Position numbers and translations under genes: made by a program
Part shown: piece after piece, positions 41,005 through 50,072 of the stretch
How positions within the stretch are numbered: position 1 is the stretch's first letter
Layout: each line of letters begins with the position of its first letter
Notes under the pieces: generated by a model
Told to the model about the DNA's origin: nothing
The model's input: only the letters and a program-made list of their open reading frames with translations
The model's database searches: none
Assembly: GCA_964533865.1 (NCBI GenBank)
Contig: CAZHRC010000013.1
Location: 1-62,918, forward strand
Length of the DNA stretch: 62,918 nucleotides
Source of the DNA: CAZHRC01 sp964533865
Lineage (GTDB): Bacteria > Bacillota > Clostridia > Tissierellales > Peptoniphilaceae
Direction of reading: 5' to 3'

Positions 41005-41466
41005 CTAGAAGAACCGAAGTTCCGTCAACTCCCCTTCCCAAAACTCGTATGCCACCTCGGAGTACTCTGGTGCGTCATACACCTTTAATATCTCATTCAT
41101 CGAATACGACTTATCCTCTCGCTTTGAAAAATCCGAATAGTCCATCCAATACAATTGGCCTTCTGCCGTTTTTTCGAGAAGCTCTCCTTCAAAATCGACT
41201 GTGGTATAGAGAAATCCCACTTCTCGAAGGTTTTCTTTCTTGTGGATCCATTGTACCACACCAGAGAGTTTGAGATTGGATATGACAAGGCCTGTTTCCT
41301 CGTAGACCTCCCGTGCAGTGGACTCGTAGAAGCTTTCAAAAGGCTCGACTTTTCCACCTGGAAAGGTAAGCCCTTCCCAACCATGAACCTTCACCTTGTC
41401 CAAAACCACTACCCGGTTGGTCTTAGGATCCATAATCCGACACATATTCATTAAAACTGTTTTCAT
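41005..41466 (-). CDS. NUDIX hydrolase (8-oxo-dGTP diphosphatase-like)
   Basis: A 153-residue NUDIX protein. The box reads GGKVEPFESFYESTAREVYEETGL (residues 37-60), matching GX5EX7REUXEEXGU. The start MKTVLMNMCRIMDPKTNRVVVLDK and FPGGK resemble MutT-type or YtkD-type enzymes that clean oxidised nucleotides; the substrate is an inference. It is followed closely by the sirtuin. Confidence 0.88.
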   Translation of the reverse strand: MKTVLMNMCRIMDPKTNRVVVLDKVKVHGWEGLTFPGGKVEPFESFYESTAREVYEETGLVISNLKLSGVVQWIHKKENLREVGFLYTTVDFEGELLEKTAEGQLYWMDYSDFSKREDKSYSMNEILKVYDAPEYSEVAYEFWEGELTELRFF

Positions 41467-41482
41467 CCTTATACCCCAACGG

Positions 41483-41512
41483 CAGAGCCCAGGAAATCCT
41501 GAGCCCTGCTAC
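41483..41512. repeat. Inverted repeat between ileS and the NUDIX gene
   Basis: GCAGAGCCCAGG/CCTGAGCCCTGC with loop AAAT (two mismatches) just after the ileS stop. There is no T run, so its role as a terminator is weak. Confidence 0.5.
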
Positions 41513-41515
41513 AGC

Positions 41516-44500
41516 TTACTTTACTTGTTCAACGAGAATCCCGACAGGGTGATCGTTGAGATCCACCTCTACGCCGCAAGTCTCTGCCATACGCTCGACA
41601 GACACACCCAACGTCTCTGATAGGATGTCGTCTTTATAATGCTCAATGGCCGTAGCCACCACATCTTCCGCATAATATTGAATGGTGATGTGATCTGACA
41701 CGTCAAAACCTGTAGATTTTCGAAGTTGTTGGACTTTAGAGATAAACTCGCGTCCAAACCCTTCTTGGATCAACTCATCGGTGAGCACCGTATCTAAAAT
41801 GACGAACACGCCATTTTCCATTACCACGTCAAATCCTTCTTTCGCATCGATGACCACTTGGACAAAAGTTTTATCGATCTCAACGGATTCCCCACCGAGT
41901 TCCACGGTTTGGGGACCTCTTTCCAAATCAGCGACAAAAGTCTTTGCGTCGACGGACTTGAGATAACCGGTAAAGTCTTTGATCTTCTTGCCAAGGACCG
42001 GTCCTGCCACTTTAAAATCGGGTTTTAATTGGTAGTTCATAAACGCTGAAAGGTCAGATTCAAAATCCACCCCTTTGACGTTGAGTTCTTCTTTGATCAG
42101 AGGGACCAAATCTCCAATGAGAGACTCGTACTTTCCATCGACGACGATCTCGGATAAGGGTTGACGAACCTTGATTTTAACCGTTTCTCTCGATGCTCTG
42201 CCCAAAGTCACCAACTGGCGCACCAAATCCATCTTGCGCTCGAGTTCACCATCTCTCAACGTCTCATCCACCTCGGGCGTGTACGCCAAGTGAACGGATT
42301 CGCCGCCACAGAGGAGATAGTAGATCTCTTCCGCAATAAACGGCGTAAATGGCGCCACCATCTTGGATACGCCAATCAACACTTCCCAAGTGGTTTTGTA
42401 AACCGATAATTTGTCGATACCCGACTCCTCTTGCCAGAAACGGCGGCGGTTGCGACGGATATACCAGTTGGATAAATCTTCGATGACAAAATCGGAAATG
42501 GCGCGAATCACCTTCGTGTATTCGAAAACATCCATATTTTCGCTATAAAACGCCACGAGACTGTTGTATTTCGACAGCAACCAACGGTCGATTTCTGGTC
42601 GATCGGCGATAGCCACTTCGTAAGTTGAAGGATCCACTTCGTCAATATTCGCATACATACTAAAGAAATTGTATACGTTTCTAAACGAACGGAAGAATTT
42701 GCTCTCCGCTTCTCTCAATCCATCCACGTCGAAACGGGTAGGTACCCACGGTGGCGAAACGTAGATCGAGTAAAAACGCACCACATCAGCGCCGTATTCA
42801 TCAAATAGGGCGATGGGTTCCAAAGTATTGCCTCTCGATTTGGACATCTTCTTGCCTTCTTTATCCAAGATCAAATCGTTGACCAACACGTTTTTATAGG
42901 GCGCTTTGCCAGTGATCAACGTCGAAATCGCCAACAGCGAATAGAACCAACCACGGGTTTGATCGATACCCTCATTGATAAAGTTGGCTGGGAACAGCTC
43001 TTCGAAAAAGCGATCAGCGTTTTCAAAGGGGTAGTGGTGTTGGGCAAAAGGCATCGCCCCTGAATCAAACCACACGTCGATAACGTCAGGCTCGCGGGTC
43101 ATCACACCACCGCACTCACAAGTCAGGTGGACGTCATCCACATAAGGTCTGTGCAGCTCAATATCTTCTGTAATCTCTTCAACTGCGCGCTCCACCAGTT
43201 CTTTGCGCGAACCGATAGTCTCGAATTTCCCACAGGATTCACACTTCCACATGGGAAACGGCGTGCCCCAGTAGCGGGACCTGGAAATCGCCCAGTCGTT
43301 TAAGTTTTCCAACCAGTTGCCAAAGCGTTTTTCCCCAACAAAATCCGGGAACCAGTTGACCTTGTTGTTGTTATCGATGAACAATTCCTTCAATTTTGTC
43401 ACTTCAATATACCAGGAAGGCTTAGAGTAATAAATCAAAGGGGTGTGGCATCGCCAACAGTGTGGGTAGTTATGCTCCATTTTTTGCTTTTTATAGGCCA
43501 AGTCGTGGTCAAAGAGGTAGTGGATAATATCGTGATCCGCATCCATGACAAACTGACCCTTCCATGGCGTGTCGGTGAATTTCCCTTCATCGTCAACTGG
43601 GTTGAACATCGGTAGTCCATAACGTCTTCCCGTTTGGTAGTCGTCTTCCCCAAAAGCTGGCGCCGAGTGAACAATACCGGTGCCATCTTCGGTGGTAACA
43701 TAATCGGCACAGGTGACGAAGAACGCTTTTTTGTCAGCGGTTAAGAAAGGAAGTAATTGTTCGTATGCCACATACTCTAAATCTTTGCCCTTCATCGTGT
43801 CCAAGATCTCGTAATCGTCACCCAATACCGAATTGGCGAGATTTTTAGCCAAGTAGTAGACTTCGCCGTCTTTACTGACTTTGACGTAGTCCACATCGGG
43901 GTGAACGGTCAAAGCTACGTTGGAAGGCAGTGTCCAAGGGGTGGTTGTCCATGCGAGGAAGTAAGCATCTTCGTCTTTAAGCTTAAATTTCGCCGTCACC
44001 GTCACCGTTTTGATGTTTTCGTAGCCCAGCGCCACTTCGTGAGAAGCCAGACCCGTACCACAGCGTGGACAGTAGGGCAGAATCTTAGCCCCTTCGTAGA
44101 TTAGACCTTTTTGGTTCATTTGGTCCAACAACCACCACACCGTCTCGATGTAGTTGTTGTCCAAAGTGATGTAGGGGTCGTCCATATCCGCCAAAAACGC
44201 CATGCGTTCTGACATTTCTCGCCATTGTTTTTCATAGGTAAACACCGACTCGCGGCATTGTTTGTTAAACTTCTCGACCCCATAGGCTTCGATTTCTTTT
44301 TTGTTTTTCAGGCCGAGCTTTTTTTCCACTTCGATTTCCACAGGAAGACCGTGGGTATCCCATCCGGCTTTGCGCTTAACGCGGTAGCCCTTCATCGTCT
44401 TGTAACGACAAGTCATGTCCTTTAACGTTCGAGAAATGACGTGGTGGATGCCCGGTTGGCCGTTTGCCGTCGGCGGACCATCGTAGAAAATGTAGTTTTC

Positions 44501-44617
44501 TTTGCCTTCTCGCGTTTCGACACTGCGGTGTAGCAGGTCAATTTTCTCCCAATACTTGCTCGTCTCTTGCTCCCGTTGTGACACTGGAGCTTTGGACAGC
44601 TCTTTAAATAATGCCAA
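41516..44617 (-). CDS. ileS: Isoleucyl-tRNA synthetase
   Basis: A 1033-residue class I synthetase. It has the HIGH-type motif GIHHVI near residue 56, the editing domain in the middle, the KMSKS motif near 595 (GKKMSKSRGNT), WDTHGLPVEIEVEKKLGL and a C-terminal anticodon-binding part. The long form with DDPYITLDNNYIETVWW and without the C-terminal zinc finger is the second (eukaryote-like) IleRS type, which is often less sensitive to mupirocin (inference from length and layout). A T-box riboswitch precedes it. Confidence 0.96.
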   Translation of the reverse strand: MALFKELSKAPVSQREQETSKYWEKIDLLHRSVETREGKENYIFYDGPPTANGQPGIHHVISRTLKDMTCRYKTMKGYRVKRKAGWDTHGLPVEIEVEKKLGLKNKKEIEAYGVEKFNKQCRESVFTYEKQWREMSERMAFLADMDDPYITLDNNYIETVWWLLDQMNQKGLIYEGAKILPYCPRCGTGLASHEVALGYENIKTVTVTAKFKLKDEDAYFLAWTTTPWTLPSNVALTVHPDVDYVKVSKDGEVYYLAKNLANSVLGDDYEILDTMKGKDLEYVAYEQLLPFLTADKKAFFVTCADYVTTEDGTGIVHSAPAFGEDDYQTGRRYGLPMFNPVDDEGKFTDTPWKGQFVMDADHDIIHYLFDHDLAYKKQKMEHNYPHCWRCHTPLIYYSKPSWYIEVTKLKELFIDNNNKVNWFPDFVGEKRFGNWLENLNDWAISRSRYWGTPFPMWKCESCGKFETIGSRKELVERAVEEITEDIELHRPYVDDVHLTCECGGVMTREPDVIDVWFDSGAMPFAQHHYPFENADRFFEELFPANFINEGIDQTRGWFYSLLAISTLITGKAPYKNVLVNDLILDKEGKKMSKSRGNTLEPIALFDEYGADVVRFYSIYVSPPWVPTRFDVDGLREAESKFFRSFRNVYNFFSMYANIDEVDPSTYEVAIADRPEIDRWLLSKYNSLVAFYSENMDVFEYTKVIRAISDFVIEDLSNWYIRRNRRRFWQEESGIDKLSVYKTTWEVLIGVSKMVAPFTPFIAEEIYYLLCGGESVHLAYTPEVDETLRDGELERKMDLVRQLVTLGRASRETVKIKVRQPLSEIVVDGKYESLIGDLVPLIKEELNVKGVDFESDLSAFMNYQLKPDFKVAGPVLGKKIKDFTGYLKSVDAKTFVADLERGPQTVELGGESVEIDKTFVQVVIDAKEGFDVVMENGVFVILDTVLTDELIQEGFGREFISKVQQLRKSTGFDVSDHITIQYYAEDVVATAIEHYKDDILSETLGVSVERMAETCGVEVDLNDHPVGILVEQVK

Positions 44618-44637
44618 AGTATGCCTCCTTATAAATA

Positions 44638-44878
44638 AAAAAATCCCTGATCACATCAGGGACGAAAAAACTCCGCGGTACCACCCGTATTATCGACAAT
44701 CAAGTCGATCACTTACCAAATTGGTTGTCCGTAACGTGGAAAAACCGTCGCTTCTTACTCCGTGTTCAGAAGCGCTACTCCAAGAGGATATTCCAATGCG
44801 ATCCTCGCAGCGATTTTCACCTATCCTCGCCTCTCTGTTGCTCACCTCGCCTTGTACTGATCTCTTCTACGTATTTAC
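44638..44878 (-). promoter_or_regulatory. T-box riboswitch (isoleucine) with terminator, upstream of ileS
   Basis: On the minus strand the leader ends with the T-box GGGTGGTACCGCGG (44686-44673) and the terminator GTCCCTGAT/ATCAGGGAT followed by a T run (44663-44638). Upstream, the Stem I region contains AATATCCTC with ATC as the probable Ile specifier. Uncharged tRNA-Ile would stabilise the antiterminator and raise ileS expression. Confidence 0.95.
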
Positions 44879-44884
44879 TTGTTC

Positions 44885-44913
44885 AATATATTAAATTTGA
44901 GCTCACTTGTCAA
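44885..44913 (-). promoter_or_regulatory. Promoter of the T-box-ileS transcript
   Basis: TTGACA (44913-44908), exactly 17 bases, TATATT (44890-44885) on the minus strand. Confidence 0.8.
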
Positions 44914-44927
44914 GTTTTCTATCATAA

Positions 44928-45020
44928 CCCGACAAGCTCGACGATGGGGTGGTAGAAGCGCTGATCAAAGGTTTTGCCCGATGTCCCATACCGGAACTTG
45001 ACCCCTTCGCTCGATCCTGA
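44928..45020 (+). pseudogene. Possible transposase C-terminal remnant
   Basis: The plus strand has a 30-codon open stretch ending in TGA, reading VVEALIKGFARCPIPELDPF. The KG-A-CPIPE pattern reminds me of the C-terminal part of ISL3-type transposases, but no upstream transposase sequence, start codon or inverted repeats are visible. It may be chance. Confidence 0.25.
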
Positions 45021-45033
45021 TCATTTTTACACC

Positions 45034-45067
45034 GACACGCGTCCAAATATTAGTCGCGTGTCTTTTT
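45034..45067. terminator. Inverted repeat with T run, terminator-like
   Basis: GACACGCG/CGCGTGTC (45034-45041/45055-45062) followed by TTTTT on the plus strand. It lies downstream of the minus-strand AAA ATPase gene and of the possible plus-strand remnant. Confidence 0.6.
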
Positions 45068-45095
45068 ACAATTGACTCCATTTCAGTCGACGCTA

Positions 45096-45809
45096 TCACG
45101 CTAACAATCTCGCGACAAAACCCTCTCGATCGTTGATAAACCGCTTCATTATCCGATAACTCTCGGTTTCTTCATAAGTGCATCGCTGAACGCCTTCGCC
45201 GTCAAAGGACCAAATGTCCGCCTCGGGAACGCTGAGAAGAATTGGTGAATGTGTGATGATGATAAACTGTGACCCCGTTCTGCTCATCTCAGCGATTTGG
45301 ATCAGAAGCGCCAACTGCCTTTGTATCGACAGTCCTGCCTCGGGCTCGTCGAGGAGGTAGAGCCCTTCTCGTTGAAACGCCTGAAGAAAGGAAAAAACCC
45401 CTTCACCGTGGGATTGTTGGTGAAGGTGGTGTTCTCCGTAGACGCTATCGTAGTCGAAGGCCTGCGATGCTAAGTTGTAATAATTATCGGAGCGGTAGAA
45501 GTAACAAAATCCCGGTTTGCGATACCCTCGAGNNNNNNNNNNNNNNNNNNNNNNNNNNNNNNNNNNNNNNNNNNNNNNNNNNNNNNNNNNNNNNNNNNNN
45601 NNNNNNNNNNNNNNNNNNNNNNNNNNNNNNNNTGCGATACCCTCGAGCAAAGTCGATTTTCCCGTGCCGTTATCCCCGACGAAAAAAGTAACATCTCTAG
45701 TGAATGAAAGCACTGAAACCGCTCTTAATCCTTTGACGCAATGCAGATAAGAGGATGCCTCAATAGCATCCCAATCCAACCGCACCTCGACGATGAACCG
45801 ATCATTCAT
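45096..45809 (-). CDS. AAA-family ATPase (ABC-type, single domain), interrupted by an assembly gap
   Basis: About 237 residues as assembled. Seen before the gap: SVLSFTRDVTFFVGDNGTGKSTLLEGIA with Walker A; after it: GFCYFYRSDNYYNLASQ, HGEGVFSFLQAF (ABC-signature-like), LYLLDEPEAGLSIQRQLALL (Walker B and D-loop) and FIIITHSPILLSVPEADIW (H-loop). This is the small SMC/RecF-like ATPase type often annotated as predicted ATPase; function unknown. The 100-N block replaces roughly the Q-loop region. The ATG at 45809 is chosen over a GTG four codons up. It lies two bases after the SAF-domain gene. Confidence 0.8.
   Translation of the reverse strand: MNDRFIVEVRLDWDAIEASSYLHCVKGLRAVSVLSFTRDVTFFVGDNGTGKSTLLEGIAXXXXXXXXXXXXXXXXXXXXXXXXXXXXXXXXXXRGYRKPGFCYFYRSDNYYNLASQAFDYDSVYGEHHLHQQSHGEGVFSFLQAFQREGLYLLDEPEAGLSIQRQLALLIQIAEMSRTGSQFIIITHSPILLSVPEADIWSFDGEGVQRCTYEETESYRIMKRFINDREGFVARLLA
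45533..45632. other. Assembly gap (100 N) inside the AAA ATPase gene
   Basis: Exactly 100 N. The same 15-mer TGCGATACCCTCGAG stands immediately on both sides (45518-45532 and 45633-45647), so one side may be a misplaced contig end. The reading frame across the gap has no meaning. Confidence 0.97.
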
Positions 45810-45811
45810 CT

Positions 45812-47101
45812 CTATCCCCACAAATCCTGCTCACGCCTTAACTGAGTGATAGTTTCCGACTCGTCGAGCTGCACCATATCGTAGGTGATGGGCGTATCCT
45901 TTGCCACATCCACCAACACCTTGGTGCGATCGGTGATCAATGCAATGGGAAGCAAATTGTCCGCGCGCTGAACTTCGTTGGTGATCATGCGCCCAAAGGC
46001 CATATCGCCACCGATACCTTGTAGAATTTCACCCGCCTTGAGGTCTCGTTTAGCGATGGCCACCGTATCGGTCACTTGGCCCATTTCTGGGACCATCGTC
46101 GCTTCTCGATTGACCACGGCGTGAAATATCGTAATCGGCGTTTCCAAACTCGTCAGGTGGTATGGTCGGTACAATAGGTAGTTTGGACCATCGCCCATGC
46201 CCAGATAGACCATCAAGTCTTGGACTTCCTTCGCCTTTGAAGTGACGATGGCAAAGACCCCTGGCGCCATGCCAAAGGCAAAATCCACCACACCGTATTG
46301 GTGAAGCACCCCGCCTTGTTCAATCAAACTAAAATCCTTGGCACAACGACTAGGATCTGTGGTAATCCCGTGTCCACCGGGAATATCCGGCACAAATCCC
46401 AAGGCGTTTGCCACACTAGTCAATTCGATCATCGTATTGGTCCCATCGGTGAATGAGGTGAGCATATGAGGATTAAGGCCGTTTTTCGCCGCTTTTTCCG
46501 TCAATTGATCTGCAGTGATGTAGTGATCTAAAGGATTGTTCTTCCCTTTTCCCACACAGAGAAGATCAAAACCCGAACTCATGGCAAAATCCGCCAGTTC
46601 GATAATCGCCCCAGGCTCGTCACCTGCAGAACCGGTATAGACCACGCCGGCTTTTTTTGCCCTATCGTACAAGTTAGGTCCCACCACTGCATCGCACTCC
46701 ACATTGAGCATGATCATATCCTTGTGATGGTCTATGGCTTCAACAGCGAGATTGGCACCAAATGCCGGGTTTCCTGTGGACTCGACGATGGCTGCCACTT
46801 GGGCTAACCGGTAAGTCAGTGAAGCATCTTCACTCACAACGTAGTTGCCCTTCTCCACCGCTAATTCCGCTTCTTTTATGCGGTTAGTAACGATAATGTC
46901 CTCGCGTTTCACCCCTGAAGACAACAGCGCTTTCACCGATTTATCCACGTGGCGGTCCACCACAATTGAGGGTTTCATACCGTCGATACGGCTCATTTGG
47001 CTGATCAACCCGTTGCCCATTTTCCCACAACCGATGATTCCTACCCGAATGAGTCCACCTTTATCGCTTAATTCTTTTAATTTTCGTTTAATTCGAAACA
47101 T
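45812..47101 (-). CDS. NAD(P)-dependent oxidoreductase with C-terminal SAF domain (homoserine dehydrogenase-like)
   Basis: A 429-residue protein with a Rossmann loop IRVGIIGCGKMGNGLISQM at residues 18-36, a homoserine-dehydrogenase-like NAD domain, a catalytic half with VYTGSAGDEPGAIIELADF and GGHGITTDPSRCAKDFSL, and a C-terminal SAF domain (residues 350-425, VAIAKRDLKAGEILQGIGG). Relatives act on acidic sugar or hydroxy-acid substrates, but the reaction here is not known. It is co-directional with the AAA ATPase downstream and 13 bases from the flavoprotein upstream. Confidence 0.82.
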   Translation of the reverse strand: MFRIKRKLKELSDKGGLIRVGIIGCGKMGNGLISQMSRIDGMKPSIVVDRHVDKSVKALLSSGVKREDIIVTNRIKEAELAVEKGNYVVSEDASLTYRLAQVAAIVESTGNPAFGANLAVEAIDHHKDMIMLNVECDAVVGPNLYDRAKKAGVVYTGSAGDEPGAIIELADFAMSSGFDLLCVGKGKNNPLDHYITADQLTEKAAKNGLNPHMLTSFTDGTNTMIELTSVANALGFVPDIPGGHGITTDPSRCAKDFSLIEQGGVLHQYGVVDFAFGMAPGVFAIVTSKAKEVQDLMVYLGMGDGPNYLLYRPYHLTSLETPITIFHAVVNREATMVPEMGQVTDTVAIAKRDLKAGEILQGIGGDMAFGRMITNEVQRADNLLPIALITDRTKVLVDVAKDTPITYDMVQLDESETITQLRREQDLWG

Positions 47102-47114
47102 GTTTCACCCTCCT

Positions 47115-48329
47115 TCATCCCAGATGAGTTGCACAGGCGTAGGCCGAAGACCAGGCCCATTGGAGGTTGTACCCTCCGCAATCCCCGTCAACATCCAAGA
47201 GTTCTCCTATAACATAAAGCCCATCCACATCTCTTGACGCCATGGTTTTAGGGTTCACCCGATCAGTGACCACTCCACCACAACTCACCTGACCGTCCTC
47301 CTCGGACTTAGGGCCGGCTATGGAAAACCGCCAGTCCTTCAACGATTGTATCACTAACTCTACCGATTCCTCTCTCAATTGCGAAACCGTGTGTTTATCC
47401 GTGTAACCCGCTAGACTCATCAACCGCCTACCGATCTTTCGCGGGATCAGCCCATTCAAAAAATCCGAAGCCGTCCGATGCTTCAGCCCTTCACGATAGC
47501 CATACAACGTGCTGCGCAATTGGTCTACACCATATTCTGGTAAAAAATCCAACCCAAGCTCCGTCCAGTCTCCTCGTCGCACAGCTGATAGCGCTTTTGA
47601 GGACAACTGTAAAATCGGAGGGCCCGAAATACCGTAGTCGGTAAACAATAAATCTCCGCGATCGGATAGGGGTTTTTCTCCTTCGCGATACAACGTCGCT
47701 ATCCCGTTGACTTTTGAACCTGAGAGACCTTTGTGTGCCTCCCCAGCCAGTGCCAACTGGACGATCCCTGGGTGAACATCGGATACTTCATGGCCCAATG
47801 ACTGAGCCAATACGTAGCCATTCCCATCGGATCCCGATTTAGCATGAGCTTTTCCACCCGTTGCCAAAACTAAACGATCGACACGGTGTTTTTTTTGGTT
47901 AATGGAAAGGGTAAACCCGTGATCATCATCAGTCACAGCTTCTACCATCGCTTCGTAAGTGATCACAACCCCCAAGTGCAGCGCTTCTTGAAGGAGACAA
48001 TCCACTACCGTTCGCGCTTCCAAGCTCCTTGGATAGACCTTTCCAAGCTCCAAAGCAACTGATGGCACCCCGCGATCGTAAAAAAACCGGCGCACATCGT
48101 CTTGATCAAAACCTTTAAGGGCAGAATAGACAAATTTCGGATTGGCTCCGTGATAGTTTGCTCGAGAGATATCGATATTGGTAAAATTACACCGACCGTT
48201 TCCCGTGGCCAATAGTTTTTTACCCACCCGGTCGTTTCGCTCAAAAAGCTGGACCTCAAAGCCGCGCTCACGGCACAAAATCGCGCACAACAGCCCCGAA
48301 GCCCCTGCGCCGACTATTCCGATTTTCAT
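47115..48329 (-). CDS. HI0933-family NAD(P)/FAD-dependent oxidoreductase
   Basis: A 404-residue flavoprotein of the HI0933/YhiN/BaiN group. Seen: GIVGAGASGLLCAILCRERG at the start, RVGKKLLATGNGRCNFTN near 40, LVLATGGKAHAKSGSDGNGY near 160-180, and the C-terminal LYVIGELLDVDGDCGGYNLQWAWSSAY. Members reduce unsaturated or aromatic compounds or are uncharacterised. The frame is open to 48389, but GAGGTGAAAGG precedes the ATG at 48329. Confidence 0.88.
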   Translation of the reverse strand: MKIGIVGAGASGLLCAILCRERGFEVQLFERNDRVGKKLLATGNGRCNFTNIDISRANYHGANPKFVYSALKGFDQDDVRRFFYDRGVPSVALELGKVYPRSLEARTVVDCLLQEALHLGVVITYEAMVEAVTDDDHGFTLSINQKKHRVDRLVLATGGKAHAKSGSDGNGYVLAQSLGHEVSDVHPGIVQLALAGEAHKGLSGSKVNGIATLYREGEKPLSDRGDLLFTDYGISGPPILQLSSKALSAVRRGDWTELGLDFLPEYGVDQLRSTLYGYREGLKHRTASDFLNGLIPRKIGRRLMSLAGYTDKHTVSQLREESVELVIQSLKDWRFSIAGPKSEEDGQVSCGGVVTDRVNPKTMASRDVDGLYVIGELLDVDGDCGGYNLQWAWSSAYACATHLG

Positions 48330-48396
48330 CCTTTCACCTCTTTCTTTTGATTTAATTGTATCACAAACCCGATCATTCCAATAGGACAAAACAAAG

Positions 48397-48428
48397 CCGA
48401 CCGTTTTACCACGAGGGTAAACGGTCGG
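48397..48428. terminator. Terminator after the HrgC-like gene
   Basis: CCGACCGTTTTACC/GGTAAACGGTCGG with loop ACGAG; on the minus strand followed by CTTTGTTTT. It lies 5 bases after the stop. Confidence 0.8.
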
Positions 48429-48432
48429 TGTG

Positions 48433-48735
48433 TTAACCTAAAAAACGCGCGATGACTTTCGCATCTCTCTCAGACCTCGGCTCGTAACCTTGTTGAAGCA
48501 GATCCGTAATGTAAATTCTGTTGTACATGAAAGCGAACAAAAAATTCCCAATTCCGATACCTATACCAAAGGACACCGATCCCATCAGCAAATCCAGGAT
48601 CACTAAGATCACCGTCCATTTGTAGTCGCCTCGCAACAATGGCACAAAGAGCCCAAAAATCATGGTCGTCCAAGAATACCCGGCTTTTACGGTTTTTATC
48701 ATCCCTGCTGGATGACTCAGAACGGCTTTTTTCAT
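48433..48735 (-). CDS. Small HrgC/DUF2628-like membrane protein
   Basis: A 100-residue protein with two membrane segments (roughly residues 22-40 and 42-70), preceded by KTVKAGYSWTTMIFGLFVPLLRGDYKW, a pattern seen in HrgC and related DUF2628-like small membrane proteins. The C-terminal half, NRIYITDLLQQGYEPRSERD, is polar. GGGAGG precedes the ATG at 48735. Function unknown. Confidence 0.7.
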   Translation of the reverse strand: MKKAVLSHPAGMIKTVKAGYSWTTMIFGLFVPLLRGDYKWTVILVILDLLMGSVSFGIGIGIGNFLFAFMYNRIYITDLLQQGYEPRSERDAKVIARFLG

Positions 48736-48801
48736 AGTACCTCCCATGTTGTCGTCTTAACAATAGGATACTACTAAAATATGGAGAAAGTACGTAGAGC
48801 G

Positions 48802-50040
48802 CTAATCGCCGAGAAGTTCTGAGCGGTGGATGGCGTAGCCTTTCATTTCCAACACGCGGCACACCTCTTCGATGTGCTTAAACCCATTGGTTTCAATCGT
48901 CACTTCAAGAACCACATCGTTGAACCGATCCTTGGTCAACATTTGGTCGTGCTTGACTTCGACTACATTTGCCTTACAATCCGCTAAGATCTTTGCAACC
49001 GCCAACAACTCACCTGGTTTATCCGGCAGATCCACCGAGAAACGGTACATGCGACCTTTCGCGACTAAACCGCGGTTGACCATATAAGAAACAGTGAGCA
49101 TATCGATGTTTCCGCCGCTGAGTACCGCCACGACGTTCTTGTCTTCTCGAGGCAGTTTCTTAAGCGCAGCGATCGCCAACAATCCCGCACTCTCTCCGAC
49201 GTACTTCGGCCCTTCCATCACTTCGATAAACGCCTCCATCAACTCGTAGTCGGAAACGGAAATAAATTCGTCCACATAATCGGATACGATGGCGTATGTC
49301 AAATCCCCAGGTTCTTTAACCGCCGCACCGTCGGCGATGGTAGATACGGAGTCCAAACACACCACGTGGCCATCGCGAAGGGAGCACTGCATCGAATCCG
49401 CCCCTTCTGGTTCGACGCCAATAATTTTCACCGATGGTTTAATGGTTTTAGCACAGGCGGCGATCCCGCTCACAAGGCCACCTCCGCCGACAGGTACCAT
49501 AATAATATCGACTTCCGGCAACGCGTCTAGAATCTCGATGGCGATCGTCCCTTGACCTTCGATCACATCAATATCGTTGAACGCATGAACATACACATAG
49601 TCGTTTGCTTCAGCGATATCGAGGGAAGTCTTGTAGGCTTCATCGTACACGTCGCCAGAAAGCACCACATCCACCCCGTAGTTTTTTGTCCCCTCCACCT
49701 TGATCAGAGGGGTGGTAGTTGGCATAACGATCGTTGCCTTCACCCCCAACTCCTTAGCCGCAAAAGCCACACCTTGAGCGTGATTTCCCGCTGATGAGGT
49801 GATAATCCCTCTTTCTCGCTCTTCCTCAGTCAGTTTCGCTACCTTGTTGTAGGCGCCGCGCAACTTAAACGCCCCCGTCACCTGTAAATTTTCCGCTTTA
49901 ATATAGACGTTATTGCCCGATTCTTTGGAAAAATAATCACTTCGAGACAGTGGGGTCTCGCGAATCACGCCCCGTAGCCTGTCCCTAGCGCCTAAGAAGT
50001 TTAAATTCATCACCGTTTCGTTCTTAAATAAATCACTCAT
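48802..50040 (-). CDS. ilvA: Threonine ammonia-lyase
   Basis: A 412-residue PLP enzyme (fold type II) that deaminates threonine to 2-oxobutanoate. Seen: PLP-lysine motif VTGAFKLRGAYNK near residue 55-67, SAGNHAQGVA near 83, VPVGGGGLVSGIAA near 180-193 and VLSGGNIDM near 305, then a single ACT domain (residues 330-410). This one-ACT, about 400-residue form occurs in Clostridia as the TdcB/IlvA intermediate type. It follows the TauE-type permease by 32 bases and has GGTGGAAG before the ATG. Confidence 0.93.
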   Translation of the reverse strand: MSDLFKNETVMNLNFLGARDRLRGVIRETPLSRSDYFSKESGNNVYIKAENLQVTGAFKLRGAYNKVAKLTEEERERGIITSSAGNHAQGVAFAAKELGVKATIVMPTTTPLIKVEGTKNYGVDVVLSGDVYDEAYKTSLDIAEANDYVYVHAFNDIDVIEGQGTIAIEILDALPEVDIIMVPVGGGGLVSGIAACAKTIKPSVKIIGVEPEGADSMQCSLRDGHVVCLDSVSTIADGAAVKEPGDLTYAIVSDYVDEFISVSDYELMEAFIEVMEGPKYVGESAGLLAIAALKKLPREDKNVVAVLSGGNIDMLTVSYMVNRGLVAKGRMYRFSVDLPDKPGELLAVAKILADCKANVVEVKHDQMLTKDRFNDVVLEVTIETNGFKHIEEVCRVLEMKGYAIHRSELLGD

Positions 50041-50072
50041 GTTCTTCCACCTTTATCATAAAATAATACCTC

